A stretch of 64,000 bases of DNA from NCBI GenBank assembly GCA_963995505.1, contig OZ023182.1, forward strand, positions 2,929,001-2,993,000. The letters are read 5' to 3'. Of this stretch, positions 36,232 through 47,953 are shown piece by piece. The translations under genes were made by a program, and so were the position numbers. The DNA is from Hypericum androsaemum. Lineage: Eukaryota; Streptophyta; Magnoliopsida; Malpighiales; Hypericaceae. The notes under the pieces were generated by a model, which saw only the letters and a list, made by a program, of their open reading frames with translations, was not told where the DNA came from and searched no databases. Each line of letters begins with the position of its first letter. Positions within the stretch are counted from its first letter, which is position 1.

Positions 36232-37325
36232 CCCTCATTAAATTTTTTTTTGATAGAAACCGTCCCTCATTAACTTATCCCATCGTTTTTATGTTTATAC
36301 ATGTGCTATCCAAATTTATTGAACCGATTTACTTAAATAAAATTTAAAAAAAAATTAAGTTGAAAGATTTTTTTTTAATTAATATTTTTTAAAATCTTAA
36401 ACTCGAAAAAATTGTTGTTTATCAATAGTTTCAATGTTTTCCGACCAACCAACTATGCTCCTCCGCATCTTATGATTTTTATCAGGTTATACGGGTAAGA
36501 GAACTGGTCCCCGACCTTCTTTCAAGTTATCTATGTCAAGTCTCTCTCCTTTTTTGCGAAAGATTTTTTGCGAAAGATGAAGAGGACGGAAAAAAATTCG
36601 AAATTGGCTTCTATACTTCGTAGTAGAGGAACATAATGGGACAATTTATTTGTCTTTTCCATACAAGTTCTTTTACTTCTTGGAAATTGAATTGAACATT
36701 TTTTCTCAATATAAGGTTTTTATATATAAATTTTAGCACGGTCTATAAATTCATTGTTCGAGGAATGCAAGATCCGGTGCCTTTTTACATCCACGTCTTT
36801 GAAATCGCAGGGATGTAATCAAGGGGCAACTCCGGATTGTGTGCAAGATTTAATTTAATGGTCATCGGCAGTACTTAAAATCCCATCGATAATCATAAAT
36901 TAAATATCTTTCATGCAATTAGAATCAGTAAGCAAAATTAAACCAATAAGTAAAATATGTTCCGGAAGTTACAAAAGACACAACTATTGATGGGCAACTT
37001 TTATCTGATTGATTCAAAGTTCAGAATAAAATTTGGTTACCCTAAAAAAAATGTGGTTACATAATTGTTTTTACGCGAGACCAAATGTTACTATTCGTAG
37101 ACGTACAAGAAAATAGAACGGAGAAAAAACTCCGGATATTTCTTTCGTGTCTTGTAGCCAATAGTCATCCCGGATTTGCAAAATCCCCATAACGGGAAAA
37201 TGATATCGAGGACTATTTAGTACATGAAGCTGGATTCAACGAGGCTAGCCTCAGTAGCGCAGTTCATGATAAATTTGTAATATCATATATTATATAGAGT
37301 AATTTTTGAAATTTATATTTAAAAT
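36232..37325. other. Intergenic, AT-rich
   Basis: No coding signal or repeat boundary that I can support. Confidence 0.5.
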
Positions 37326-37570
37326 ATGGTGTATCATTATATATTACATGATGTACAAATATATGTCAAAGGTTGTACTTTTGTCTTACACATTGTGTAC
37401 CATTGTCTTTCGAATGTTACGTCATTGTGTGACGCTGAAGTATCACTGTATGTCGCATTATGTACCAATATATGTATAACACAAATATACCATTGCATGA
37501 CGCATCGTGTACTAGTATATATCGTATGATGCACTATGGTATATCACATGTTGTACCATTGTCTAATGCA
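37326..37570. repeat. Degenerate minisatellite
   Basis: Variants of a TGATGTACCAATATATGTCA-like unit of about 22-25 bp recur in this stretch, strongly diverged. Confidence 0.5.
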
Positions 37571-37779
37571 TTCATATTCCTACCCATTTTCAGGTGAAAT
37601 ACCAAAAATGCTCATGCATCCTGCCCTAATATATCTCAACCGTATGATTAAAATCACGTGCATTTTTTCCTATTTCATATTGCACTCCGAATAATACTAC
37701 TCATTCTATTAAACCCAATCCAACTTCATAGTATATATATTAGATTGGGTTTTTGCCCAATTAGGTTTTTTTTTTACCA

Positions 37780-38023
37780 AAATGGGATCTCTTTCCAAAT
37801 AATTTTCATTCGAATTGTGAGATCAAATAAAAATATCAAATTGTGACATTATTCGAAATCTTCATTCGAACTGTGATTAAATAAATTACAATAAGGTAAT
37901 GCGGAGGTCATGGCTTCGAAATCCATGACCTTAAAAATTCTTGGACCAACCCCATCACCACTACCTTGTTTAATCATTGCAATTAAAATTATTTAATATA
38001 TTTTACAAATAGCTTGTTAGAGT
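37780..38023. repeat. Left arm of an inverted repeat split by the gypsy element
   Basis: Read in reverse complement, this segment matches 46585-46800: both contain CACATTACC-/GCATTACC- followed by AATCATAGTTCGAA-like and GATCTCACAATTCGAA-like blocks in the same order. The two arms flank the gypsy element, so it appears to have inserted into a foldback element. Confidence 0.6.
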
Positions 38024-39654
38024 TGTCACGACCCGATTACGAATTATGACAACCGCCGCGTGAGTTTTTGATCACGCAAGGCACAAATAAACTCATTTTC
38101 GTTCAAGCCTAAATACCCAAAACTCGGGGCTCTCAAGTAACACGAAGATGATCAAATTGAGAGAATTGTTCATGTCAAAAATAATTGAATATTTCAAGTA
38201 ACAAATCTTTAAGCCAATAATTTATCCAAAAGCATTCAAGCTCCAAATAACTTCAAATAAAACTTCCAGAAAGTAACAAAGAGCATCATCTACTACATCC
38301 ATAGTTCGTGCTCTTAGCACCTCTATTATTAAAATGTAAACAAAGTCTAAGATCAACATAATCGAAATCATTCTCATAGGTCTTCATCATTGATTGTGAG
38401 ATCCTTCCTTATTTCCTGAAACCACAATTGCGAATTTTGGTGAGTTTCGCTACTCAGTGAAGTTGCTCAATCTCCCACCCGAAGCCAGGCCCAAGTAATT
38501 TTCAAAACAGTCAAGACACACTTAACAAGTTCACAGTTAACAAACCAATCTACTCAATACACATATGCAACTCGATGATGCATGAAGATAGGAACTCCGG
38601 AGACCTTCCTAATGAGGCTATGCCATCAAATCACCCCCAATGGCAGGGTCCCAAACGGTATAATCCCCCGTTTTTATGGGAACCATCGTATCACCCCCAA
38701 TGGCAGGGTCCTAAACGATATAACCCCTCGTTTTTATGGGGACCATCGTATCACCCCCAATGGCAGGGTCCCAAACGATATAACCCCTCCTTTTTATGGG
38801 TCCAAAACAATTAATAACCTCATTAGGACCTACATGATTCATAAGAAACAGACAATGATTCATACCGAACAAACAAATGCTTCGAACACAAATACACTGC
38901 TGAACATAACCGGACCAAGCACAATCCACCACTTTCATGTTCACGTAATCGAACCAAACACAATCGCAGTACATGAATCCATCAATTATCATATCCGCAT
39001 TAATCCCAACAATTAAATTATTAAACACAAGCACCATTACAGGAACCAATAACAAGTACAGAGTTGAACCAATAGCAATTAAATCGTCAAACACATGAAT
39101 TAGCATGAAACAACAATCACAGGAAAGTGACGAACTAGTACCAATTAGAACCAATTCATTTAGTGACAATTAGATAACAAAACGTACCAACGTCAAAGAT
39201 ATAGTATTTTATTTACTTGGCCCAAATGTAAAATCAGATTTAAATCAAAAGCACTACGAATTGAAGGTAAGAACAACTTACCTTGATATTCAATTCCAAT
39301 TCCTAACTATCTAGATTGTCTGATCTTCGCGGCTTCCTTCTTCATTTAATCCTCCGACGTCCCTCTCTCTTCCTTCGTAACTTCCGGGTTCCCCAAGGTC
39401 TGAAGGATTATTTTGAGCGAGAGTATGAGCATAAGAGGAAGAAAAATGCTCAACAATGATGTTTCAGGAATAGTGAAATTTATCTCCTATTAATTGCATG
39501 GACTCTATTAAAATAATACCACCCACTTTCCTGTAAGTTAGGAATAGTCAGGAGAGTGGGTGCGTGGATGGAAATTCAGGAAAGTAGTTATTGGTAAATA
39601 ACTTCCCACTCCTCTAATTTATAATTATTTACTCTAAGCACCACGGGTTTTACA
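38024..39654 (-). repeat. 3' LTR of the gypsy element
   Basis: 1631 bp with TGTCACGACC at one end and TTTTACA at the other. Open frames in it are by-products of an internal 60-bp repeat. Confidence 0.93.
38631..38800. repeat. 60-bp tandem repeat in the 3' LTR
   Basis: A unit starting TCACCCCCAATGGCAGGGTC repeats with an exact 60-bp period, about 2.8 copies. Confidence 0.92.
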
Positions 39655-39667
39655 TCCTCCCCCCCTA
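39655..39667 (-). other. Polypurine tract of the gypsy element
   Basis: Minus strand GGGGGGGAGGA directly precedes the 3' LTR. It begins right after the pol stop codon. Confidence 0.8.
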
Positions 39668-42600
39668 ATGAGAAGTTTGGTCCCCAAACTTACTTGCATT
39701 CTTGAAGAGAAAAGGGTATTTCTCCCTCATAACTGCCTCCGGTTCCCAAGTAGCTTCTCGTTCGGTGTGATTACTCCATTGAACTTTCACATACTTGATA
39801 CTCCTTTTGCGAAGTTCTTGCAACTTCCTGTCCACAATTCGTAGTGGCACTTCCCGATAAGTGACATCCGACCTCACCTCTGTTGGAACTTCTTGTACCA
39901 CATGTCCTGGCCTAGCTACATACTTCTTAAGCATGGACACGTGGAATACCGGATGTATCCCCGCTAGTTTTGGAGGTAATGCCAACCTGTAAGCCACCAG
40001 ACCTACTCGTTCGATAATATCAAATGGTCCTATATAGCATGGACTTAACTTGCCTTTTACACCAAATCTCCTAACACCTTTTGTAGGAGACACTTTGAGA
40101 AAAATATGGTCTCCCAACTTGAATTCTTCTTTCCTTCTTTTACTATCTGCATAACTCTTTTGCCTACTTTGAGCTGCTCGAATCTGTTCCCGTATTACTG
40201 GTACCTTCTCTTTCATTTGTCGAACCAGCTCAGGACCACATATGCTCTTTTCTCCCACTTCATCCCAATTTACTGGGGAGCGACATTTCCTACCATATAA
40301 TAACTCATATGGTGCCATTCCTATACTGACCTGGAAGCTGTTATTATAAGCAAATTCCACCATTACCAAATAGTCCTCCCAAGAACCCCCAAAATCTAAC
40401 ACACATGCCCTCAGCATATCCTCCAGTATCTGAATCGTTCTTTCTGATTGTCCGTTGGTCTGAGGGTGGAATGCCGTGCTAAATTGTAGCTTAGTACCCA
40501 TAGCTTCATGCAAGCTTTTCCAAAATCTAGACATGAAGTACGAGTCCCTGTCAGAAGTAATGCTCACAGGAATTCCATGCAACCTAACTATCTCCTTCAA
40601 GTACAAATTTGCCATCTGTGCTAAAGTAATGCCCACCTTATAAGCTAGAAAGTGTGCAGTTTTTGTCAAACGGTCAACCACTACCCATACCGCGTCCTTT
40701 CCACTTGAAGACTTTGGTAATCCTGTCACAAAATCCATTGTGATATGCTCCCATTTCCATTCCGGTATTTCTAGTGACTGGAGTTCCCCTCCTGGGCTTT
40801 GGTGTTCAGCTTTTACTAACTGACAGATCATGCAACTAGTCACAAATTCAGCAATTTTCCGTTTCATTCCATTCCACCAAAAATTCTGTTTTACATCTTG
40901 GTACATTTTGTTACTTCCTGGGTGAGCAGTGTATTTGGTGTTGTGAGCTTCGAACAAAATCTCCTTCTTTAACTCTATGTCACTGGGTACACAAATCCTA
41001 CCTTTATAATAAAGACATCCATCTGCCTGAAGAGCAAAATCAATGAAGCCACATTTACCTGCCAACTCCTTAGCCTTCTGTAAGTATCCGTCCCCACTTT
41101 GTGCTTCTCGGATGCGACTTTTCAAGGTAGGTTGTACTATAAGACTTGCCAATTGATCATCCTTTTCCTTTTGAATTACTACTTCCATTTCCAACTTGTC
41201 AAAGTCTTCTAAGAGCGGTAGTTGATCTGTGATATGTATTGCTGGTGCTAGAACAGCTTTTCGACTTAAAGCATCAGCTACAACGTTTGCCTTCCCAGGG
41301 TAATAATGAATACCTATATCGTAATCCTTCAATAATTCCAACCAGCGTCTCTGCCTCATATTCAATTCCTTCTGAGTGAATATATACTTCAAACTTTTAT
41401 GGTCCGTGTACATCTCACATCTGACCCCGTATAAGTAGTGCTGCCATATTTTCAGAGCAAAGACTACTGCTGCCAATTCTAGATCATGTGTTGGGTAGTT
41501 CTTCTCATATGTTTTGAGTTGTCGTGAGGCATAAGAGATCACCTTATCGCCTTGCATAAGAACACATCCTAACCCACACTTCGAAGCATCACTGTAAACA
41601 GTAAAATCTTTTCCCTCTTCTGGTAGGGTAAGGATAGGAGCAGAAATCAATCTTCGTTTTAATTCTTGGAAGCTAGTCTCACATGCTTCATTCCACACAA
41701 ACTTGGTTCCCTTCTGCGTTAGTTGAGTAAGTGGTAATGATATTTTAGAAAAACCTTCCACAAATCTTCGATAATAACCAGCCAATCCCAAAAAACTCCT
41801 AATTTCAGATACATTGGTTGGTTATTTCCAGTTGCTCACCGCTTCTATTTTCTGCGGGTCAACAGAGACTCCATCCTTAGATATCACATGCCCTAAAAAT
41901 GCTACCTTTTCGAGCCAGAACTCACATTTCTTGAACTTAGCGTAGTATTGATTTTCTCGTAAGATTTGCAATACAACTTTCAAATGCTCCTCATGTTCTT
42001 CCTTCCCCCTTGAGTATACTAGGATATCATCAATAAATACGACCACAAATTTATCCAAGTATGGGTGGAACGTCCTATTCATCGCTTCCATAAATCTAGC
42101 CGGGGCATTGGTTAACCCAAATGGCATCACAAGAAATTCATAATGTCCATATCTCCTTCGAAAAGCTGTGACCGGGACATCCTCGGGTTTCACTTTCAAC
42201 TGGTGATAACCGGAACGCAGGTCTATCTTAGAGAATACTTCTGCTCCTCTTAGCTGGTCAAACAAGTCGTCAATCCGAGGCAACGGATACTTGTTCCGTA
42301 CTGTGAGTTTATTAAGCTCACGATAATTTATGCACATCCTCATCGACCCATCTTTCTTTTTTACAAACAACACCGGCGCGCCCCACGGTGATACACTGGG
42401 TCTGATGAAACCTTTATCCAACAATTCTTCCAGTTGTAATTTCAGCTCCTTTAGCTCCGCGGGAGCCATTCGATACGGTGCTTTTGAAACCGGTGCAGCT
42501 CCAGGTATTAAGTCTATGCAAAATTCTACTTCTCTATCTGGTGGTAACCCCATTATGTCCTCCGGAAACACATCACTAAATTCTCGTACTACTGGGATGT

Positions 42601-44251
42601 CCTCGATTTTAATCTCCTTCCGCAGATCTTGTAGAGATGCAATGTACCCAGTAGCTCCTTTCCATACTAATTTAGCAGCTTTTAAAGCCGAGATAATACG
42701 GGGAGGTGCTCTTCTAACTTCATTCACAAATTGAAAATCCTTTTCCCCTGGAATTTTGAATTGAACCGCCTTCTCTCTACATTTGATGTAAGCATAGTGT
42801 CGACTTAACCAATCCATTCCTAATATAATGTCAAAATCATTCATTTCCAAAACCATCAAATCTGCTGGAAGGATGAGGTGTCCAATCTGAATCTCACAAC
42901 CTTTGCAGCACTTGTTAACCACAAAAACTCCTCCAATCGGTGTACTCACTGCTAAATCTTCCTTACTATCCTCGACTACTAACTTACATCTTCTAGCAAA
43001 AGCAGCAGCAACAAAAGAATGCGAAGCTCCAGAATCAAAAAGAGTCATTGCGGAAAATTTGGCAACTGAAAGTTTACCTGTAACTACGTTGCCGGATATT
43101 TCTGCCTCCTCTTGAGTAAGTGCAAATATGCGACCTGTGGCTCTATTGGACGCCGGACCTTTTGATTGGGTTGCTGGTGCTATAGTCCGGAGAGGGTTGG
43201 GAGCCGCTGGTACTAGAGCTTTTGCATCTGGGCAATCTGCTACCCTATGTCCCACCTTTCCGCAGTTGAAACATGCGCCAGTATTCCACCTACATTCTTG
43301 GTCCGTGTGAGGCATGTTGCACCTCTTACACCAAGAGCTTTTAGCTAAGGTGTTCCCGACAGCTGAAGTGAATGGCCTCTTAGCCTGTCCAGTTCCGGAT
43401 GAGCTTGTAAATTGGGTTGCCTTCCTTTTCAGAGGTTCTCTTTCCACCTTCCTCCTTTTCTCATTGCGCTCAACCACTAGAGCTTTTTCCAAAATTTCTG
43501 CATATGTCTTCAGCGTGAACGGCACTACATGACTTCTAACCTCTTCAGCTAATCCTTCTTCGAACTTCCTTGCTCGTGTTTCTTCATCCATGGCAGTTGC
43601 CGACACGAACATAGAGAGTCGAGTAAACTCTCGATCATATTCAGCAACCGTCATATTCCCCTGCACTAACTGTTCGAATTCCCTTACTTTCTCTCTTTTT
43701 AGCGACGGTGGTATGTAGTGATCCCGAAATTCCTTCAAAAAGTTTTTCCAAGTATATCCATCCTTTTTCCCAGCACGGACCCTCTCCTGGGTATCCCACC
43801 ACCTTCTCGCATCTTCTATCAGCATATAAGAGGCGAACAAAATCTTATCCGCTTCAGCAGTTCGCGCGATTTCAAATGATCTTTCTATATCTTTGATCCA
43901 TTCTTCCACTTGTACAGGTCCCTCGAACCCTCGAAAGGTGGGTGGCTTGGTCTTCTGAAACCCTTCATATCCTCTCATATGGGGAGGTGCTCGCTGTTGT
44001 TGACCCAGTATGGCGACTATGTTGGCATTAGTTTCTGCCTGTATTTGTGCTTGTTGTTGCTGCATATTCGCCAAACTCGTTATCATCTGGACAAGCCCAG
44101 CCCCCAGGTCTGTTCCCAACACCGATGGTAGAGCGGGTGTCGAAGGAGGTGCGGGGAGTGCTTCCGGTGTTGGTGGTGGCACCTCCTGAATGGGTAGGGG
44201 CAAAACCTCCTCGGTCGGAATTGTATCCTGAGATTCCTTCTCTGTTGCCAT
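39665..44251 (-). pseudogene. Ty3/gypsy gag-pol polyprotein, one in-frame stop
   Basis: One long frame from ATG at 44251 to TAG at 39665-39667 is broken only by a TAA at 41822-41824, between the reverse transcriptase and RNase H. Gag has the usual [12 protein letters not shown] segment and a CCHC knuckle ([14 protein letters not shown]). Protease shows [10 protein letters not shown]. Reverse transcriptase shows the FIDDILVYS box with its two Asp. RNase H begins [12 protein letters not shown] and ends near VVADALSR. Integrase has the HHCC zinc site (about 40815-40920), the catalytic DFVTGLP, SDRDSYF and GQSERTIQ motifs, and a chromodomain-like end ([15 protein letters not shown]). The stop codon overlaps the polypurine tract. 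If the stop is not suppressed, RNase H and integrase are not made. Confidence 0.93.
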
Positions 44252-44933
44252 AGCCTGTTTGATCCAATCTAACCCTAAATTAGTGTTCCTAACAATAACT
44301 CACCTTAATTCCTAACATCCCTAAAGCATCAAGAAACAAACACGCCCAACTTAATCAATAATCTAGTCTAAACAAAAGGGTACCTACAAACCTGGTTGTG
44401 CGATTGAGAATGGGTACGTTCTTGATCGTCCTTGAGGTTGGCTGGGTTTTGTTAAGTGTGGTTTCAAAACGATGTGGCCTAACTCTAATAGAGATGCAAG
44501 TAAATTCTGGTACTCCATTCTAAAGTTGCGCCGAGTTCGGTGGGGCAGAGGGGTTACACCTAAAACTATTCTTATTATTATTTTATTAATATAATTATTT
44601 TAGGGATGGAGTTGTTTTATCAATAATCTTCTCATGATTGTTTTTTGATTTGAGTCTAAGTGTAAGGTTGATTATGCGTTATGCTTCTATTAATTGTTTT
44701 TTTAAATATTATTATTTGTTATTCGTTGATGTTGACCTTATTGTGGTTATAATTGTTTAGTTTAAGTAAGAAATAACATCAAATTATAACAAGTATTCAA
44801 CCATTCACACGTCTCATGCACAACAAATAATGAACCTACAGGAATTAAGCACGCAACATCACATTGTAAATTCTACCCATTCCGCGCTCTAAAAAAAATC
44901 CTACTAATTTCTTAACAATTTATTTGAATAAAT
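44252..44933 (-). other. Leader of the gypsy element
   Basis: About 680 bp between the primer site and the gag ATG. No coding potential is seen. Confidence 0.6.
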
Positions 44934-44945
44934 GCTCTGATACCA
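44934..44945 (-). other. Primer binding site (tRNA-iMet) of the gypsy element
   Basis: Minus strand TGGTATCAGAGC, 7 bp inside the 5' LTR. It is a full match to the standard plant initiator tRNA-Met complement. Confidence 0.88.
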
Positions 44946-44952
44946 CTTAAGT

Positions 44953-46584
44953 TGTCACGACCCAATTACGAATTATGACAACCGCCGCGTGAGTTTTTGA
45001 TCACGCAAGGCACAAATAAACTCATTTTCGTTCAAGCCTAAATACCCAAAACTCGGGGCTCTCAAGTAACACGAAGATGATCAAATTGAGAGAATTGTTC
45101 ATGTCAAAAATAATTGAATATTTCAAGTAACAAATCTTTAAGCCAATAATTTATCCAAAAGCATTCAAGCTCCAAATAACTTCAAATAAAACTTCCAGAA
45201 AGTAACAAAGAGCATCATCTACTACATCCATAGTTCGTGCTCTTAGCACCTCTATTATTAAAATGTAAACAAAGTCTAAGATCAACATAATCGAAATCAT
45301 TCTCATAGGTCTTCATCATTGATTGTGAGATCCTTCCTTATTTCCTGAAACTACAATTGCGAATTTTGGTGAGTTTCGCTACTCAGTGAAGTTGCTCAAT
45401 CTCCCACCCGAAGCCAGGCCCAAGTAATTTTCAAAACAGTCAAGACACAGTTAACAAGTTCACAGTTAACAAACCAATCTACTCAATATACATATGCAAC
45501 TCGATGATGCATGAAGACAGGAACTCCGGAGACCTTCCTAATGAGGCTATGCCATCAAATCACCCCCAATGGCAGGGTCCCAAACGGTATAATTCCCCGT
45601 TTTTATGGGAACCATCGTATCACCCCCAATGGCAGGGTCCTAAACGATATAACCCCTCGTTTTTATGGGGACCATCGTATCACCCCCAATGGCAGGGTCC
45701 CAAACGATATAACCCCTCCTTTTTATGGGTCCAAAACAATTAATAACCTCATTAGGACCTACATGATTCATAAGAAACAGACAATGATTCATACCGAACA
45801 AACAAATGCTTCGAACACAAATACACTGCTGAACATAACCGGACCAAGCACAATCCACCACTTTCATGTTCACGTAATCGAACCAAACACAATCGCAGTA
45901 CATGAATCCATCAATTATCATATCCGCATTAATCCCAACAATTAAATTATTAAACACAAGCACCATTACAGGAACCAATAACAAGTACAGAGTTGAACCA
46001 ATAGCAATTAAATCGTCAAACACATGAATTAGCATGAAACAACAATCACAGGAAAGTGACGAACTAGTACCAATTAGAACCAATTCATTTAGTGACAATT
46101 AGATAACAAAACGTACCAACGTCAAAGATATAGTATTTTATTTACTTGGCCCAAATGTAAAATCAGATTTAAATCAAAAGCACTACGAATTGAAGGTAAG
46201 AACAACTTACCTTGATATTCAATTCCAATTCCTAACTATCTAGATTGTCTGATCTTCGCGGCTTCCTTCTTCATTTAATCCTCCGACGTCCCTCTCTCTT
46301 CCTTCGTAACTTCCGGGTTCCCCAAGGTCTGAAGGATTATTTTGAGCGAGAGTATGAGCATAAGAGGAAGAAAAATGCTCAACAATGATGTTTCAGGAAT
46401 AGTGAAATTTATCTCCTATTAATTGCACGGACTCTATTAAAATAATACCACCCCACTTTCCTGTAAGTTAGGAATAGTCAGGAGAGTGGGTGCGTGGATG
46501 GAAATTCAGGAAAGTAGTTATTGGTAAATAACTTCCCACTCCTCTAATTTATAATTATTTACTCTAAGCACCACGGGTTTTACA
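44953..46584 (-). repeat. 5' LTR of the gypsy element
   Basis: 1632 bp, colinear with the 3' LTR. It differs in one extra C in a C run near 46450 and in a few substitutions. Confidence 0.93.
45560..45729. repeat. 60-bp tandem repeat in the 5' LTR
   Basis: The same array as in the other LTR, with the same copy number. Confidence 0.92.
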
Positions 46585-46800
46585 AGTTACCAACTAAATT
46601 GCAAAAAATGTTGGTTAGGATGAAATTCGAACTCATTATCTCACATTACCTTATCTAGTTATTATAAATTAATTAATTAAATATAATATAATCATAGTTC
46701 GAAGGAAGATTTTGAATTATGTCAGAATTCAAAATTTTCCTTCGATCTCACAATTCGAAAATTCGTATTATGTTTGGACATTAGATCAGAAATTCTTTGA
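46585..46800. repeat. Right arm of the inverted repeat split by the gypsy element
   Basis: Matches the reverse complement of 37780-38023. Within it a local hairpin has arms TCGAAGGAAGATTTTGAATT and its near reverse complement. Confidence 0.6.
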
Positions 46801-47449
46801 AAAGACCCCATTAAGCACATTGAAAAGTCGGCGAGCCCACGATTTGACCGGTCCTCTCTCCAACTACAGTTGATAACTGATCAGTGAAAACAGATAAAGC
46901 AGGGAAAACTATAATTTTAAGGACGGACAAATGGAGTGGGCCCGAATATTCCACTAGGATAATCCAGACAGTTGATAATGTTTCAGACATCTATTACAAC
47001 TTACAAGTGAGATCGAATATTTGAAGGTTAACAAAAAAAATAGCAAATATTAACACTACAAACTTTTTAAGATTTTGAATTCAAAATTTTTAAGTTAAGA
47101 TAGATTAATTTTATTGGTTAGAAATCCTACACTTCCACGTCGGCAAGAAATGTCAAATCGGATATTTTATTTTTCTTGTACGAGCTTTTCCTCGTCGGCA
47201 GACAGATTCTACTAGTCTAGGGGGCTTTAACTGAAAATGAACCCAAATATTGTAGGGCAATCAATGGAGCGTTATTGGAGGAGATTAGGTCAATGCCGAG
47301 GATGACCTATGGTGATAGGTTCAAATTCAGTGGGGACATGGGTAATTCCCACTGAAAGAGACAGGGACAATATTGAAAATACAATAATTAAAATAATTAA
47401 AAAAATATCAGTAAAATAATACAATTTATGGGAATACAAGTATGAGAAT
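46801..47449. other. Intergenic
   Basis: No coding signal seen. Confidence 0.5.
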
Positions 47450-47798
47450 ATTGGTTTCCATTTTATCGGATATTGGTTTTCATCTTCTATGCTATTGGTT
47501 TCATTCTACTATGATATTGGTTTCATTCTACTATGTTATTGGTTTTCATCTTCTATGTTATTGGTTTCATTCTACTATGACATTGGTTTCATTCTACTAT
47601 GATATTGGTTTCATTCCACCGTGATATTGGTTTCATTCTACTATGATATTGGTTTCCATCTTCTATGTTATTGGTTTCGTTCTACTATGATACTGGTTTC
47701 ATTCTACTATGATATTGGTTTTCATCTTCTCGGATACTGGTTTCATTCTTCTATGATATTGGTTTCATTCTACCGTAATGTTGGTTTTCATTCCACGT
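47450..47798. repeat. 22-bp minisatellite, about 16 units
   Basis: Units of the type ATTGGTTTCATTCTACTATG alternate with ATTGGTTTTCATCTTCTATG. The array yields open frames with a repeating peptide, which I regard as an artefact. Confidence 0.9.
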
Positions 47799-47918
47799 CT
47801 CACGTGGCAATTAAAGTAAGTCAAAATAATAATAAAAATCAAAGAATAAAATTCAATTAATCAAATTAAATGCGACAAAATCAAAACAAGAAACACAGCG
47901 ATCAGGAGGGTGCGGGAT

Positions 47919-47919
<1 letters not shown>

Positions 47920-47952
<33 letters not shown>
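47920..47952. repeat. G33 homopolymer and G-rich region
   Basis: Thirty-three G in a row, followed by a G-rich stretch to about 48055. It has strong G-quadruplex potential. The Pro-rich open frame on the other strand is low complexity. Confidence 0.85.

Positions 47953-47953
<1 letters not shown>

Larger units (their letters stand above)
38024..46584 (-). mobile_element. Ty3/gypsy LTR retrotransposon, very young, chromovirus-like
   Basis: Nearly identical LTRs (38024-39654, 1631 bp; 44953-46584, 1632 bp) enclose a minus-strand gag-pol in the order gag, protease, reverse transcriptase, RNase H, integrase, chromodomain-like end. By eye the LTRs differ by about 7 substitutions and one 1-bp indel, or 0.4%. 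The primer site is tRNA-Met. The C-terminal chromodomain-like segment, LTR start TGTCACGACCC and overall layout suggest the Tekay/Del group, an inference. I do not see a perfect 5-bp target duplication (AGAGT on the left, AGTTA on the right). Confidence 0.95.

Noticed and set aside
38582..39169. Open frames inside the gypsy LTR, duplicated at 45511-46098
   Set aside because: They are identical in both LTRs and arise from the 60-bp tandem repeat and its surroundings; LTRs are not expected to code.
47442..47860. Repeating-peptide open frames
   Set aside because: They are translations of a 22-bp minisatellite.
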